46,064 nt of DNA from CAYNYI01 sp964401455. Lineage in GTDB: Bacteria; Fibrobacterota; OXYB2-FULL-49-7; CAYNYI01. The notes under the pieces are model-generated. The model saw only the letters and a list, made by a program, of their open reading frames with translations. It was not told the DNA's origin and did no database searches. How positions within the stretch are numbered: the stretch's first letter is position 1; each line of letters opens with the position of its first letter. The position numbers and the translations under genes are program-made. The stretch covers positions 1 to 46,064 of the forward strand of contig CAYNYI010000008.1 of NCBI GenBank assembly GCA_964401455.1, written 5' to 3'. Positions 33,437 to 42,250 of the stretch are shown here, one piece after another.

Positions 33437-34271
33437 TAATGATTATGGACCTCAAAATATGAAAAGTTTTTGTTATTCTCGGGCCGGGTATGGTAATAAA
33501 TTTTTTGTTTACAAAAAAAACATTTCCGCTTTTAACCGCCGGCACACCTTCAAGCCTTTCCCAGGTCTTTTTCTGTCCGGGGGCCTGCTCCATACCCGAG
33601 GTCTCGATAATTATATCCGGGGAACGCCTGATTATTTCTTCTACCGAAATTTTGGGATAATTGCCTTTCATGTTTCCGAATAGCGGCTTTCCCCCCGCCT
33701 TTTCTATTAGTTCATACAGAAAAGAGCTTTTTCCAACAGTAAAAACATTTTGTAGAGTGCCCGGATTACGCCCCACTACAAAAAGGACCTTTTTTTTTGT
33801 GCTTTCTGAAGAGCCTGAATTAAGGGTATCCCTCATAAGGCTTATAAGACTGTCTGCTTCTTTTTCGGCGCCAAGCTCAATACCGATAGTTTTTATTGAG
33901 CTGTAGATTTCTTCTATGTTGTTCTGAGAAACACTTACTGTCTTTATCCGAAGATCGCCGAGTTTTTTGGCCGCAGAACTCTGCATCTCACCGAGAAAAA
34001 CAACATCCGGCCGAAGACGCATAATATTTTCGAGGCCCGGATTCAGGCATCCGCCTACTTTTGTTTTTCCGTTTACTGCCAGCGGGGGATATTTACAAAA
34101 ATCGGACACACCGACAAGCAGCTCTTCCCTGCCCAGAGCGCAGATTATCTCTGTTATACTCGGAAGAACGGAAACCACCCTTACTGAGTTATGGGAATTA
34201 TTCTCGGGGGAAGTCTTCCCGCAACCGCAAAGAAGGGTTGAAAATATAATTACATATAGGATATAACGCAT
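33423..34271 (-). CDS. btuF: Periplasmic cobalamin-binding lipoprotein
   Basis: This 282-residue substrate-binding protein begins with a lipoprotein signal (lipobox LLCGC). It has the BtuF-type landmarks VVSVLPSITEIICALG, GVSDFCKYPP and a long connecting helix, then VFFLGEMQSSAAKKL. In a diderm it would deliver cobalamin to the BtuCD permease. It lies between the BtuG-like gene and btuD. Confidence 0.9.
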   Translation of the reverse strand: MRYILYVIIFSTLLCGCGKTSPENNSHNSVRVVSVLPSITEIICALGREELLVGVSDFCKYPPLAVNGKTKVGGCLNPGLENIMRLRPDVVFLGEMQSSAAKKLGDLRIKTVSVSQNNIEEIYSSIKTIGIELGAEKEADSLISLMRDTLNSGSSESTKKKVLFVVGRNPGTLQNVFTVGKSSFLYELIEKAGGKPLFGNMKGNYPKISVEEIIRRSPDIIIETSGMEQAPGQKKTWERLEGVPAVKSGNVFFVNKKFITIPGPRITKTFHILRSIIINAES

Positions 34272-34287
34272 ATCGGTAATATAATTA

Positions 34288-35421
34288 TTACTGCAATGAT
34301 ACCAGCTTAATATCTCCCGCTCCGTAAAGAGTCAGATACGCCGTTTCAGAATCTATCTTGTCTATATCAGAAGCATTTACTCCGGCTCCAAGAGCTGTCT
34401 GCGAAGCAATGCCGTCCAGAGTGGAATTTAAAACCGTGAGGTTGTCAGCGTCGGTACGCTCAAAAATAAAGACTGTGCCGTCAACCGCTTTGACCTTGCT
34501 GTCCTGTGAAATGGAAATATCCGTATCTGATACACTGAGGTCTGTAAGATCAATAACATTAAGATCTCCGCTTACATAATCGCTGCAGGTTACAATGAGC
34601 CAGCTTTCGCATATATCCATTGAATTCGGCGGAAGTGAAGCCGTATTTACGGTGGTAATATAAGAATTGTCAGAGGCGTCAAAGACATCGATTGTTGTAA
34701 GATTTTCCCCGTATCCTCCCCGGTCGGCGACAAAAACCCTGTTCTTTTCAGAATCATAGACTCCTGCCGCGGCATTTGTAATACTGTCGAGTTTTACCCC
34801 GCTGCCGTTGCTGATATCAATTGCCCATACTTCCGTATTGTATGTTGATGCATTATAAATACCCGCATATAGGGTCCCGGAAGGACCTGCTACTACCGAA
34901 CCGACCGCGCCGAGATTCGCGTCAAGGTCCGCTACATCGGCAAGCTCCGTCACATTTCCGGATGCCGGGTCTATTTTTTCTATGGCGCCGTCTCCCGCGG
35001 TATATCCTCCGGTGCCGACATACAGATAGGAACCGGAAACAACCATATCCTGCGGGTTTCTACCGGAAAGGCGTATTGTGTCTTCAATAAGGTCATCGGT
35101 TACATCAATTACAATAACAAGCCCGACCGAGTCTGCCGTCCACCAGTCAGAGGAAGTGTTCTGGCGCTGCAAAGCGGTATAGGCTTTTCCGCCTTCAAAG
35201 ACTGTCACGGCCGCCTGCGGCACTCCGTCCGTGGCGGCAGGATTGGCGAATCCGGAAATATCTATGGAATCAACGATATCAATGGAATTAACGGTATTGC
35301 ACATTACAGTACCGTTGTCATCGTCTGGATTACTGTCCCCATCGCTGTCGAATAGACATCCTGAGTAAACTATAAGCATGAGGGCCGCGAGAAGCGCGGC
35401 AAGTGTTTTGATGTGTTTCAT
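34288..35421 (-). CDS. BtuG-like beta-propeller lipoprotein
   Basis: This 377-residue protein has a signal ending at lipobox VYSGC. An Asp-rich linker follows (DSDGDSNPDDDNG), then a run of short beta-strand repeats of the propeller type (VIVIDVTDDLIEDTIRL, YLYVGTGGY, VFVADRGGY, LNVIDLTDLSV). YncE-like propeller lipoproteins next to BtuB in Bacteroides include BtuG, a surface cobalamin-binding protein. The position here, between btuB and btuF under the same riboswitch, suggests the same job. Blade number and ligand cannot be read directly. Confidence 0.72.
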   Translation of the reverse strand: MKHIKTLAALLAALMLIVYSGCLFDSDGDSNPDDDNGTVMCNTVNSIDIVDSIDISGFANPAATDGVPQAAVTVFEGGKAYTALQRQNTSSDWWTADSVGLVIVIDVTDDLIEDTIRLSGRNPQDMVVSGSYLYVGTGGYTAGDGAIEKIDPASGNVTELADVADLDANLGAVGSVVAGPSGTLYAGIYNASTYNTEVWAIDISNGSGVKLDSITNAAAGVYDSEKNRVFVADRGGYGENLTTIDVFDASDNSYITTVNTASLPPNSMDICESWLIVTCSDYVSGDLNVIDLTDLSVSDTDISISQDSKVKAVDGTVFIFERTDADNLTVLNSTLDGIASQTALGAGVNASDIDKIDSETAYLTLYGAGDIKLVSLQ

Positions 35422-35455
35422 AAGAAACCTCCTTTTGTTTGTATTCTACTTTCAC

Positions 35456-35474
35456 CCCCGCGCTTGATGCGGGG
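35456..35474. other. GC-rich hairpin between btuB and the BtuG-like gene
   Basis: CCCCGC (35456-35461) pairs with GCGGGG (35469-35474) around a 7-nt loop. On the plus strand a T-rich run ending TTTTTT follows; on the minus strand, where the genes run, no U-tract follows. It may stabilise the btuB message or set relative output. It is not a convincing terminator for the operon. Confidence 0.45.
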
Positions 35475-35493
35475 CCTTCTTGTTTTTTAACGT

Positions 35494-37548
35494 TCAATTC
35501 CGGGAAAAATTATAAAAAGCCTTAACAAAAAACATGCGCCCGGGAACAGGCATACCAAAGGTATCAAAACGCTTCTCATCCGTAAAATTCTCGAAAACGG
35601 CATTCGCTTCAAATTCTCTAAAATTAAGCGACAATCCCGCATCCCATATATGAGAAGCCGGAACAAGATGCAAAACATCGTTCACGGGAGCGGTATAGTA
35701 ATCCGAACGGTTCGCGTGTTTCATAAATACGGACACACCGGGCAGCGGCTTCTTTTCACGGACAGCAATCAGCCGGAGCTCATCCTCATAACTGAAACGG
35801 CTTTCCAGAGGAAGCAGCTTTCCGTTATAAATACCCTCCCCGGTATTCAGAGGCTCCTGCAATGTCCATGCCTGACGGTAAGACAATCTGCCTTTTATAT
35901 CAGCATTCCATTCTATTTCAAGCCCCTTGATAAGCGCGCTTTCATTATTGATATATCTTGAAGTGTAAACCTTCCGGGCTAAAACAATATTGTCCTCCAT
36001 CCGGTTCCGGAAAAAGGCGAAAGAACCGTCTAAAGAGACAGAATTAAAGATAATACGCGAATGCCTCGCCCCGGCTTCTATATTGAGCGCCTTTTCAGGA
36101 CGCAGTTCGTCGTTCCCCTCCATAAACCCTCTGTTTCCGAACAGCTGGAAAAGGGAGGGATAATTATAAAGCCTGCTTAAAGAAGCGAAAAATGATAAAG
36201 AAACATGCGGAGAAGACTCTATGCTAAATCTGAAAGAATTCCATTTATCGGAAACAGTTCCGCCGGACAGGGTATCCCCCGACCATTTTTTTACTCCGCC
36301 TTCGAAACGGCTGTTTACAGCATCATGCCTGAATTGACAGTTAAATTTCAGGAACTCAAAGGAAGAAATTCTAAGACCGGCACCTATCCCGCCCGACTCA
36401 CGGAGATTGCTGTATGCTTCCAGATCTCCGGGATTTTCTCTGTCTCCGGGCATATATTCCTCGGTTCTGTATTCCCCGAAAATTCTAAACTCGCCTGTCC
36501 CTTTATAAAAACGGAAGTCCAATTTCGGATTCAGGCTTATAGAAGTATCAATTCTGTGAATCTTCTTGCCGGTTATATAACCGTATTCATCCTCCAGAAA
36601 AAGAGTTTCATATTCTCTGGCGCTTACAACCGCGGTCATTTTTATATCAAGCGGTAAAAACGGGGAGAACATATAGTCAGTCTGAGAATTAATAGTATTA
36701 ATGGAAGTACGGCCTGTATGCACAGGATAGTTCGGTTTACCGGGCAGTCCTTTTTTTTCTTTTCCGGCAGAAAAACTCTGTCTTAACATTGAGGTATTTC
36801 CGGTTTTTAATTTTCCCCCGGCTGTGATGGAAAAATTTCTGTAATAATCGTTCTTCCTTATATCACTGAAGTCATCAGACAAATTATATTGCGTACCGTT
36901 ATTATTAAGAAATTCGAAATTATTCTCAGCTTCGCTGTAATTTATGCCGGCCCTGAGCGAGTAGCGCCCGGCCCTTTTTCCAAAACCGGCGGATATTTCT
37001 CCATATCCGTATGAACCAGACCCTCCGCTCAGCATATACTCTGTGCCTGAAGAAGTTTCAGAAGTCACGAGACGCACAACTCCTCCGGTTCCGCTTCCTC
37101 CGTATTCCAGGGGAACATTACCCTTGTAAATTTCAATTTTTTCAATTGAAGTCAATGAGATTCCGTCAATGTTAACTTCTGTCCCCGAAGCAGAGTTAAG
37201 AGGAATATCATTCAGGTAATACCGTATTCGTCCACCGCCGACGCCCCTGATAGAGAGATTGAGAGCAGAACCGATTCCTCCGCTCCGCTTTACGGAAACT
37301 CCGGGGACCTCCTCAAGGACGGCGGAAACCAAAACAGAATTTCCGGCATTTTTTTTAATTTCTATTACTTCCTTTGAAAACCCTGAACGGGAGAAAAAGG
37401 ATGCGTGAGGAACCGCGGAGCTGTCTGTTTTTTCTGTAAGTATATCAACCGACGCAGGGAAAACCGCGCCGCGAAGAAAAAACAGGAAAATAAAAAACCC
37501 GGCTGCATTTAGAGCACCGGGCAAAGAAATCAGCTTAACATTATTAAT
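35494..37548 (-). CDS. btuB: TonB-dependent cobalamin receptor BtuB (probable ATT start)
   Basis: This outer-membrane receptor of about 684 residues has a signal peptide, a plug domain (VLEEVPGVSVKRSGG, LNLSIRGVGGGRIRYYLN, IEKIEIYKGNVPLEYGG) and a beta-barrel. The end is aromatic (FVKAFYNFSRN). The open frame with a common start begins at a TTG at 37524 but has no Shine-Dalgarno there, and its signal lacks a basic N-terminus. Reading from an ATT at 37548 adds a Lys, and GGGAGG sits 7 nt upstream at 37561-37556. The ATT start is therefore preferred. The cobalamin riboswitch just upstream supports the substrate. Confidence 0.9.
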   Translation of the reverse strand: MNNVKLISLPGALNAAGFFIFLFFLRGAVFPASVDILTEKTDSSAVPHASFFSRSGFSKEVIEIKKNAGNSVLVSAVLEEVPGVSVKRSGGIGSALNLSIRGVGGGRIRYYLNDIPLNSASGTEVNIDGISLTSIEKIEIYKGNVPLEYGGSGTGGVVRLVTSETSSGTEYMLSGGSGSYGYGEISAGFGKRAGRYSLRAGINYSEAENNFEFLNNNGTQYNLSDDFSDIRKNDYYRNFSITAGGKLKTGNTSMLRQSFSAGKEKKGLPGKPNYPVHTGRTSINTINSQTDYMFSPFLPLDIKMTAVVSAREYETLFLEDEYGYITGKKIHRIDTSISLNPKLDFRFYKGTGEFRIFGEYRTEEYMPGDRENPGDLEAYSNLRESGGIGAGLRISSFEFLKFNCQFRHDAVNSRFEGGVKKWSGDTLSGGTVSDKWNSFRFSIESSPHVSLSFFASLSRLYNYPSLFQLFGNRGFMEGNDELRPEKALNIEAGARHSRIIFNSVSLDGSFAFFRNRMEDNIVLARKVYTSRYINNESALIKGLEIEWNADIKGRLSYRQAWTLQEPLNTGEGIYNGKLLPLESRFSYEDELRLIAVREKKPLPGVSVFMKHANRSDYYTAPVNDVLHLVPASHIWDAGLSLNFREFEANAVFENFTDEKRFDTFGMPVPGRMFFVKAFYNFSRN

Positions 37549-37555
37549 GTTGCAG

Positions 37556-37561
37556 CCTCCC
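37556..37561 (-). promoter_or_regulatory. Strong Shine-Dalgarno of btuB, deciding an ATT start
   Basis: GGGAGG on the minus strand is the only good ribosome-binding site upstream of btuB. At 7 nt from it the in-frame codon is ATT; an ATG at 37543-37541 is out of frame and hits TGA after two codons. The site is about 33 nt beyond the riboswitch and is the natural target for translational control. Confidence 0.6.
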
Positions 37562-37593
37562 TTTGACCCGAAGGTGAGTTACTGTTATTTGGC

Positions 37594-37712
37594 CGCGGGC
37601 AGGTCTCCTGGCTTATTTCTCGATTTAAGATGAGAAAATTACAGTGGCGGGACCGCTCCGGATTTAAACCGGATTCCCTATTCTCCTCTGCTTAATAACA
37701 GAGGCACCCTCA
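37594..37712 (-). ncRNA. Cobalamin riboswitch upstream of btuB
   Basis: The minus strand contains, in order, GAGGGTGCC, a variable GC-rich hairpin, GAATAGGGAATCCGG, AAATCCGGAGCGGTCCC, the B12 box GCCACTG and GCCAGGAGACCTGCC. This is the standard cobalamin aptamer series. No U-tract follows, so the switch probably acts on translation by hiding the btuB ribosome-binding site. It would lower BtuB/BtuG/BtuFDC when adenosyl- or other cobalamins are plentiful. Confidence 0.93.
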
Positions 37713-37721
37713 GCGACAGAC

Positions 37722-37750
37722 AATATAATCTTTAAAATTAACTCTGGCAA
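37722..37750 (-). promoter_or_regulatory. Sigma70 promoter of the btu operon
   Basis: On the minus strand TTGCCA (37750-37745) and TATATT (37727-37722) are 17 bp apart, each matching consensus at 5 of 6 positions. The predicted start near 37714 is just at the 5' end of the cobalamin aptamer, as expected. Confidence 0.7.
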
Positions 37751-37830
37751 GTTTCTTATTTTACCTGCCCGGATTTTTTTTATGAAAACCTGTAACAACG
37801 AAACACAAGAGCTTAGGCTCCGGTTAAGAA

Positions 37831-38349
37831 TTAAAACTCAATTCCACGCCTTGCGGACGTTTTCCCGGAGTTATAATAATGTTTAATTTCTTTCATTTCG
37901 GTAACAAGATCGGCCTCTTCGATTAATTCAGGCGCCGCGCCGCGCCCGGTAACCGCTACTTCACATTGTCCGGTTCTTTTGCGAACAGCGTCAATAAGAT
38001 CTCTCGTATCGAACAGACCGTATTTTAAAGCGCAGCAGCCTTCATCCAGAATGACCAAGCCGTATTTACCGCTGCTCATTGCCTCTGCCGATTCACAAAG
38101 CCCTTTTTGCGCGGCTGCTGATTCTTTGTCCGAAGGCGCTCCTTCTATAAAAGGGCCGTTTCCGTATTGTCTGACATCAATCATGTCATTAAATTTTTCT
38201 AGACCTTTAATTTCGGAAAAACGACCCTTCTTCAAAAACTGAGCGAAAAAAACCCTTCTTCCGGCAGCAGCGGCCCTGACCGAAAGGCCCACCGCCGCCG
38301 TGGTTTTTCCCTTGCCGTTTCCCGTATATACATGAAGAAAACTTTTCAT
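37831..38349 (-). CDS. cobO: Cob(I)yrinic acid a,c-diamide adenosyltransferase
   Basis: This enzyme (CobO/BtuR family) transfers the adenosyl group from ATP to cob(I)alamin-type corrinoids. The start is taken as the ATG at 38349, because MKSFLHVYTGNGKGKTTAA matches the family opening; a TTG at 38385 adds 12 poor residues. The P-loop GNGKGKTTAA, then FFAQFLKKG and LVILDEGCCALKYGL are typical. The 172-residue length is close to the family's. It lies upstream of the riboswitch promoter, so it has a separate start from btuB. Confidence 0.93.
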   Translation of the reverse strand: MKSFLHVYTGNGKGKTTAAVGLSVRAAAAGRRVFFAQFLKKGRFSEIKGLEKFNDMIDVRQYGNGPFIEGAPSDKESAAAQKGLCESAEAMSSGKYGLVILDEGCCALKYGLFDTRDLIDAVRKRTGQCEVAVTGRGAAPELIEEADLVTEMKEIKHYYNSGKTSARRGIEF

Positions 38350-38394
38350 GGTATTCAATATACAAAGCTGCGGGAAACTGCGCAATTTTTTTAT

Positions 38395-38823
38395 TCAGCG
38401 CTTCGGCTCCGCAGGTTCGGACACTCCCTGAAGAATTTCTCCCGACAATGCGGTTTCAGAATTGACAGCGATGTCCCCGAGTGAGAGGATGCCGCTGATC
38501 AAACCGCTATCATCCTTAACCAGTAATCTTCTGATTTTGGATTCTTCCATCCTGACAGCAGCATCCGCAAGCGAATCGTATTCATTGCAGAAAAAAACAT
38601 GTTTAGACATTATCTCACCGACCGAAGTTTTGGAAGGATTAAGTTCTTCACCTACCGCTCTTATTACTATGTCTCGGTCTGTTATAACTCCCTGAATATC
38701 ATTTTCATCATATACAGGCAGAATTCCTGTGTTAAGTTCCTTCATTTTCTGCGCGGCATGCAATACGGACACTTTAGACTGGATACCTTCAGCATTCGGA
38801 GTCATTACTTCTTTAACTAACAT
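38395..38823 (-). CDS. Paired CBS domain protein
   Basis: This 142-residue protein consists of two CBS domains: MLVKEVMTPNAEGIQSKVSV with VYDENDIQGVITDRDIV, then VGEIMSKHVFF with LLVKDDSGLISGILSLGDIA. Such stand-alone pairs bind adenine nucleotides and regulate partners. An AAAGGAGG precedes the ATG. The partner is not evident; cobO follows 45 bp later, but a functional link is not shown. Confidence 0.93.
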   Translation of the reverse strand: MLVKEVMTPNAEGIQSKVSVLHAAQKMKELNTGILPVYDENDIQGVITDRDIVIRAVGEELNPSKTSVGEIMSKHVFFCNEYDSLADAAVRMEESKIRRLLVKDDSGLISGILSLGDIAVNSETALSGEILQGVSEPAEPKR

Positions 38824-38934
38824 TTTGAGACCTCCTTTATATGTTGATTAAAAGCGTTATGAAAGGTCCCATAACCAAAGAACCTTCCGAACTCCTCCCT
38901 GCAAAGATAATACCGGGCGCTGTAAGGCCCGCTA

Positions 38935-38963
38935 TGTATAATTTTACGGCTTTATTTTTTCAA
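38935..38963 (-). promoter_or_regulatory. Possible sigma70 promoter of the CBS protein gene
   Basis: TTGAAA (38963-38958) and TATACA (38940-38935) on the minus strand are 17 bp apart. The leader would be about 105 nt, and it can form imperfect hairpins, including AAGGT-type arms near 38865-38895. Tentative. Confidence 0.35.
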
Positions 38964-39144
38964 AATTGAGATCCGCTTTTTCAAAATCATAATTATCGAT
39001 ACTGGAAACCTCAATTGGATTTATTGTATTTCATTTAATGCGGGTAGACTCCATACGGGGATTAAACAAATGCATGCCCTCTGAGGAATTGACCGAAATA
39101 ACACTTTTGGAGAATATCAGGGTCTAAAAGGACCGGCTTTTTTT

Positions 39145-39173
39145 TTGACATATGCTAAATCATATAGTATCTT
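39145..39173 (+). promoter_or_regulatory. Sigma70-like promoter of accD-dinB
   Basis: TTGACA at 39145-39150 is a perfect -35. TATCTT at 39168-39173, after a 17-bp spacer, is a 4 of 6 match to -10. The predicted start near 39181 leaves a leader of about 37 nt containing AAGGAG 11 nt before the ATG. Confidence 0.6.
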
Positions 39174-39217
39174 ACTATACAATGGGGTACTGGCAACTAA
39201 AAGGAGCATGAAACTAT

Positions 39218-40156
39218 ATGGAATGGCTTAAAAAATTTAAATCCGGTATTGAATGGGGCAAGAAAAAAGAAACACCTGACAACCTCTGGGTTAAATGCGA
39301 CACATGCAAAGAAATACTTTTCCGCAAACAGCTCGAAAGGCAGATGTGGGTCTGCCCCAACTGCAGCCACCATTTTCGGGTCAATGCCGACTTCTATAAA
39401 GACCTTGTAATAGACACCGACACATTCAGCGAAACCGACGCGGATATAGGATCCGTTGATACACTCGGATTCAAAGACAAGATTTCATATTCTGACAGAA
39501 TAAAAAAAGCCGAAGCTAAAACAGGCCGCAAGAGCGCGGTAATAACCGGCACAGGAACCATTTTCGGCAGAGAAATCACTGCCGGTTTCATGAATTTCGC
39601 ATATATGGGCGGCAGCATGGGTTCCGCGGTAGGTGAAAAAATAAGCCGCGCCGCAGAATTGTCCATGGATACACAGAAACCCTTTGTTTTGTTCTGTGCC
39701 TCGGGAGGCGCCAGAATGCAGGAAGGGATACTCTCTCTTATGCAGATGTCTAAAATAAGCGCAGTACTCGCGCTTCTCGGAAAAATGGGGATACCTTATG
39801 TTCCGGTTTTGACCCACCCTACTACCGGTGGAGTTACAGCGAGTTTTGCTATGCTCGGGGATGTAATTGTAGCCGAACCCAAAGCCCTTATAGGATTCGC
39901 CGGGCCAAGAGTCATAAAGGAAACCATCCGTCAGGAACTTCCCGAAGGTTTCCAGCGTTCGGAATTCTGTCTTGAGCACGGTTTTATCGATGTAATTTCA
40001 GACAGACGGGATCTCAAAGAAACTCTGGGAAAGATCCTCAACCATCTCTGCCCTGAAAACTCAAAGGTCAGAAGAGTCAATGAGTCAGAAGACGGCGCCA
40101 GCGATGTTTTCGTTGACGAAAAAGGCTCTCTCAAAAAAATACGTACCGAATACTGA
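39218..40156 (+). CDS. accD: Acetyl-CoA carboxylase carboxyltransferase subunit beta
   Basis: AccD pairs with AccA to transfer the carboxyl group from carboxybiotin to acetyl-CoA, the first step of fatty acid synthesis. The N-terminal zinc ribbon has two CxxC pairs (KCDTCKE and VCPNCSHH). The crotonase-like core includes FMGGSMGSAVGEKI-type sequence, LFCASGGARMQEG and HPTTGGVTASFAMLGD. The 312-residue length is close to the family's. accA is not in the window. Confidence 0.97.
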   Translation: MEWLKKFKSGIEWGKKKETPDNLWVKCDTCKEILFRKQLERQMWVCPNCSHHFRVNADFYKDLVIDTDTFSETDADIGSVDTLGFKDKISYSDRIKKAEAKTGRKSAVITGTGTIFGREITAGFMNFAYMGGSMGSAVGEKISRAAELSMDTQKPFVLFCASGGARMQEGILSLMQMSKISAVLALLGKMGIPYVPVLTHPTTGGVTASFAMLGDVIVAEPKALIGFAGPRVIKETIRQELPEGFQRSEFCLEHGFIDVISDRRDLKETLGKILNHLCPENSKVRRVNESEDGASDVFVDEKGSLKKIRTEY

Positions 40157-40169
40157 AGAAACTTCCGTA

Positions 40170-41357
40170 ATGTCTGACGCTGTAAAATCGCTTACGGCCC
40201 ATGTAGATATGGACGCGTTTTTCGCTTCCGTCGAACAGCTTGACGATCCCTCTCTTAAAGGCACTCCCGTAATTGTCGGCGCCGATCCCTCCCTCGGAAG
40301 GGGCGTGGTTTCCGCCGCATCTTATGAAGCCCGCAAATTCGGTATACATTCCGCAATGCCCATATCAGAAGCCTTTAGAAGATGCCCGGCTGCCCGTTTT
40401 ATAAAACCGAGGCTCTCACGTTATTCTGAAATTTCCCATGAAATAATGCTTATTCTCGGAGAATTCAGCCCCCTCGTTGAGCAAATAAGCGTTGATGAAG
40501 CGTTCCTGGACCTGACTGGATCTGAAAAGCTTTTCGGTTCCCCGGAAGATACCGGTAAACTCATAAAGCAAACTATAAAAAGCAGGACCGGGCTTACCGC
40601 CTCGGTGGGTATAGCACCGGTAATGCACCTCGCGAAGATTTGTTCGGACTTTGAAAAACCCGACGGCCTTACCGTGATCCGCCCGCATGAAGTAAAAGAA
40701 TTTCTAAAAAATCTCGACATCGGAAAAATCTGGGGTGTCGGACCTAAATGCCGTTTTGCGCTTGTCCGTGCCGGAATTCACACCGCAGGAGATTATCTGC
40801 AGACCGACCCTGAAAAAACGGCCGCTATTCTTGGCAGGGCTACTGCATCGCATATATTGAAACTGGCCTCCGGAGAAGACCCTAGAAAGGTAAACCCGGA
40901 TAAAGCCCCTGTCAAATCAATCAGCCACGACAAAACTTTCCTTAAAGACACTTCAGACAAAAAATTTCTTGTAAACACTCTGTTTTTCCTGTCCGAAAAA
41001 GTCGGTGTCCGTATAAGGGAAAAGGGATTATCAGGAAGGACTGTTTCCATAACCATCAGGGACAATCTTTTTCGGAACATTGTAAGAAGCGAGACTCTGC
41101 CGCGCAGTCTCTCATCTACAAAAGATATCTATGAAACCGCGCTTAAACTGTTCAACGCCAACTACGAAGGAAAAAAAATCAGGCTTCTCTCGGTAAAGGT
41201 AAGCGGATTTCAGAACAATTCAATGCAGATCGACCTTTTTGATTCATACGATGAAAGAAAGGAAATAAAAAACAGACCTGAGGATATAGACTTTCTTATG
41301 GATTCGGTAAACCGTAAGTTCGGAAAAGGAAAGATAAAACGGGGACGCCTTCTTTAG
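40170..41357 (+). CDS. dinB: DNA polymerase IV (Y family)
   Basis: The start is the ATG at 40170, 13 nt after accD ends; a longer reading to 40080 overlaps accD. The 395-residue translesion polymerase has HVDMDAFFASVEQ, the VVSAASYEARKFG fingers motif and the catalytic SVDEAFLDLT. The little-finger domain ends with QIDLF, a beta-clamp-binding motif. It probably shares the accD transcript. Its stop overlaps the convergent reductase gene by 4 bp. Confidence 0.96.
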   Translation: MSDAVKSLTAHVDMDAFFASVEQLDDPSLKGTPVIVGADPSLGRGVVSAASYEARKFGIHSAMPISEAFRRCPAARFIKPRLSRYSEISHEIMLILGEFSPLVEQISVDEAFLDLTGSEKLFGSPEDTGKLIKQTIKSRTGLTASVGIAPVMHLAKICSDFEKPDGLTVIRPHEVKEFLKNLDIGKIWGVGPKCRFALVRAGIHTAGDYLQTDPEKTAAILGRATASHILKLASGEDPRKVNPDKAPVKSISHDKTFLKDTSDKKFLVNTLFFLSEKVGVRIREKGLSGRTVSITIRDNLFRNIVRSETLPRSLSSTKDIYETALKLFNANYEGKKIRLLSVKVSGFQNNSMQIDLFDSYDERKEIKNRPEDIDFLMDSVNRKFGKGKIKRGRLL

Positions 41358-42250
41358 TCATGACTTTTACCGGGGTATAAAAGCGATTTCCTCAGCAGAT
41401 CTTTAAAGCGGTACGGCTGTATTTTTGAAAAACGGACAAAATCTCCGGGAGAAGCCGAAAGATTTTTATGCAAAGGGGCATCGGAAGAGACATCCTCGAT
41501 GCTGACTTCATTAATAAGTGATAAATCAAAACCGTTTGCTTCCAGAAAAATTTTACCTATTTCGACACGGTTCATCGAGTACCCGCCGGAACCAATCAGT
41601 ATTCCGGTAAAGTTATCTGAAGCCAGACGTATTATGGCGGCAGCCAAACCTTCGGCTGTTATAGGCGTGCGGTTCTGATCACGAAAAAGCCCTATTCTCT
41701 CTTTATTTATCGCTTTTTCGTGCATCCAGTCGGCAAAGCCGCCTCTTCTGAACAGACCTCTGCCAAGCACCAGGCAGCTTCTTATAATAACATTATTTTC
41801 ATGAGACCGTTTTGTATATTCTTCAGACTGCAGTTTGTATTTCGCGTAAACATTTAAAGGATTTTCACGGTCTTCAAGAGTATAAAACCCCTCTTTGAGT
41901 CCGTCATAAACCATATCGGTCGAAAGATGAATGTATCTTATACTATTCGAAAGACCGGAAACAATATTTGCCGTGCCTTTAAATATTAAATCCCCGGCCC
42001 TTTTTGGATGCGCCTCACATACCGACACCGGCAGAGCGGTCAGATTTACGACACAGTCCGGCGAAATTTCTTTTATCAGAAAAGCCGCTTCTGATTCTTT
42101 TGTGATATCAGCCTTCAGGCACTGTTTTTGTTTATAGGCCGTCGGCACAAATTCATGGAACACAGGCAGCGCATCTATACCCTCACGGCGAGCTGCTTCA
42201 AGGAGATGGCCTCCGACAAGACCTCCGGCGCCAAAAATAAGAATTCTCAA
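41354..42250 (-). CDS. RmlD-like NAD(P)-dependent sugar-nucleotide reductase
   Basis: This 298-residue extended SDR has a Gly-rich nucleotide motif (RILIFGAGGLVGGHLLEA), IHLSTDMVYDG and the catalytic YAKYK (Tyr-x3-Lys). It resembles dTDP-4-dehydrorhamnose reductases, but the other rml genes are not here, so the substrate is uncertain. It overlaps bshA by 4 bp and is the last gene of the bacillithiol-type operon. Confidence 0.85.
   Translation of the reverse strand: MRILIFGAGGLVGGHLLEAARREGIDALPVFHEFVPTAYKQKQCLKADITKESEAAFLIKEISPDCVVNLTALPVSVCEAHPKRAGDLIFKGTANIVSGLSNSIRYIHLSTDMVYDGLKEGFYTLEDRENPLNVYAKYKLQSEEYTKRSHENNVIIRSCLVLGRGLFRRGGFADWMHEKAINKERIGLFRDQNRTPITAEGLAAAIIRLASDNFTGILIGSGGYSMNRVEIGKIFLEANGFDLSLINEVSIEDVSSDAPLHKNLSASPGDFVRFSKIQPYRFKDLLRKSLLYPGKSHD

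Larger units (their letters stand above)
38824..39217. other. Intergenic region between CBS protein and accD
   Basis: This divergent 394-bp gap holds the promoters listed separately, a short GGGC/GCCC hairpin near 38914-38929, and GGTC-N6-GACC with a T-run near 39121-39146. No tRNA, open frame of useful length or riboswitch was recognised in it. Confidence 0.6.

Noticed and set aside
38865..38930. tRNA or riboswitch-like structure in the CBS leader
   Set aside because: Only short imperfect hairpins can be drawn; no cloverleaf, CCA end or known aptamer core is present.
39121..39146. Rho-independent terminator before accD
   Set aside because: The GGTC/GACC stem is only 4 bp and no plus-strand gene lies upstream; the T-run more likely belongs to the promoter region.
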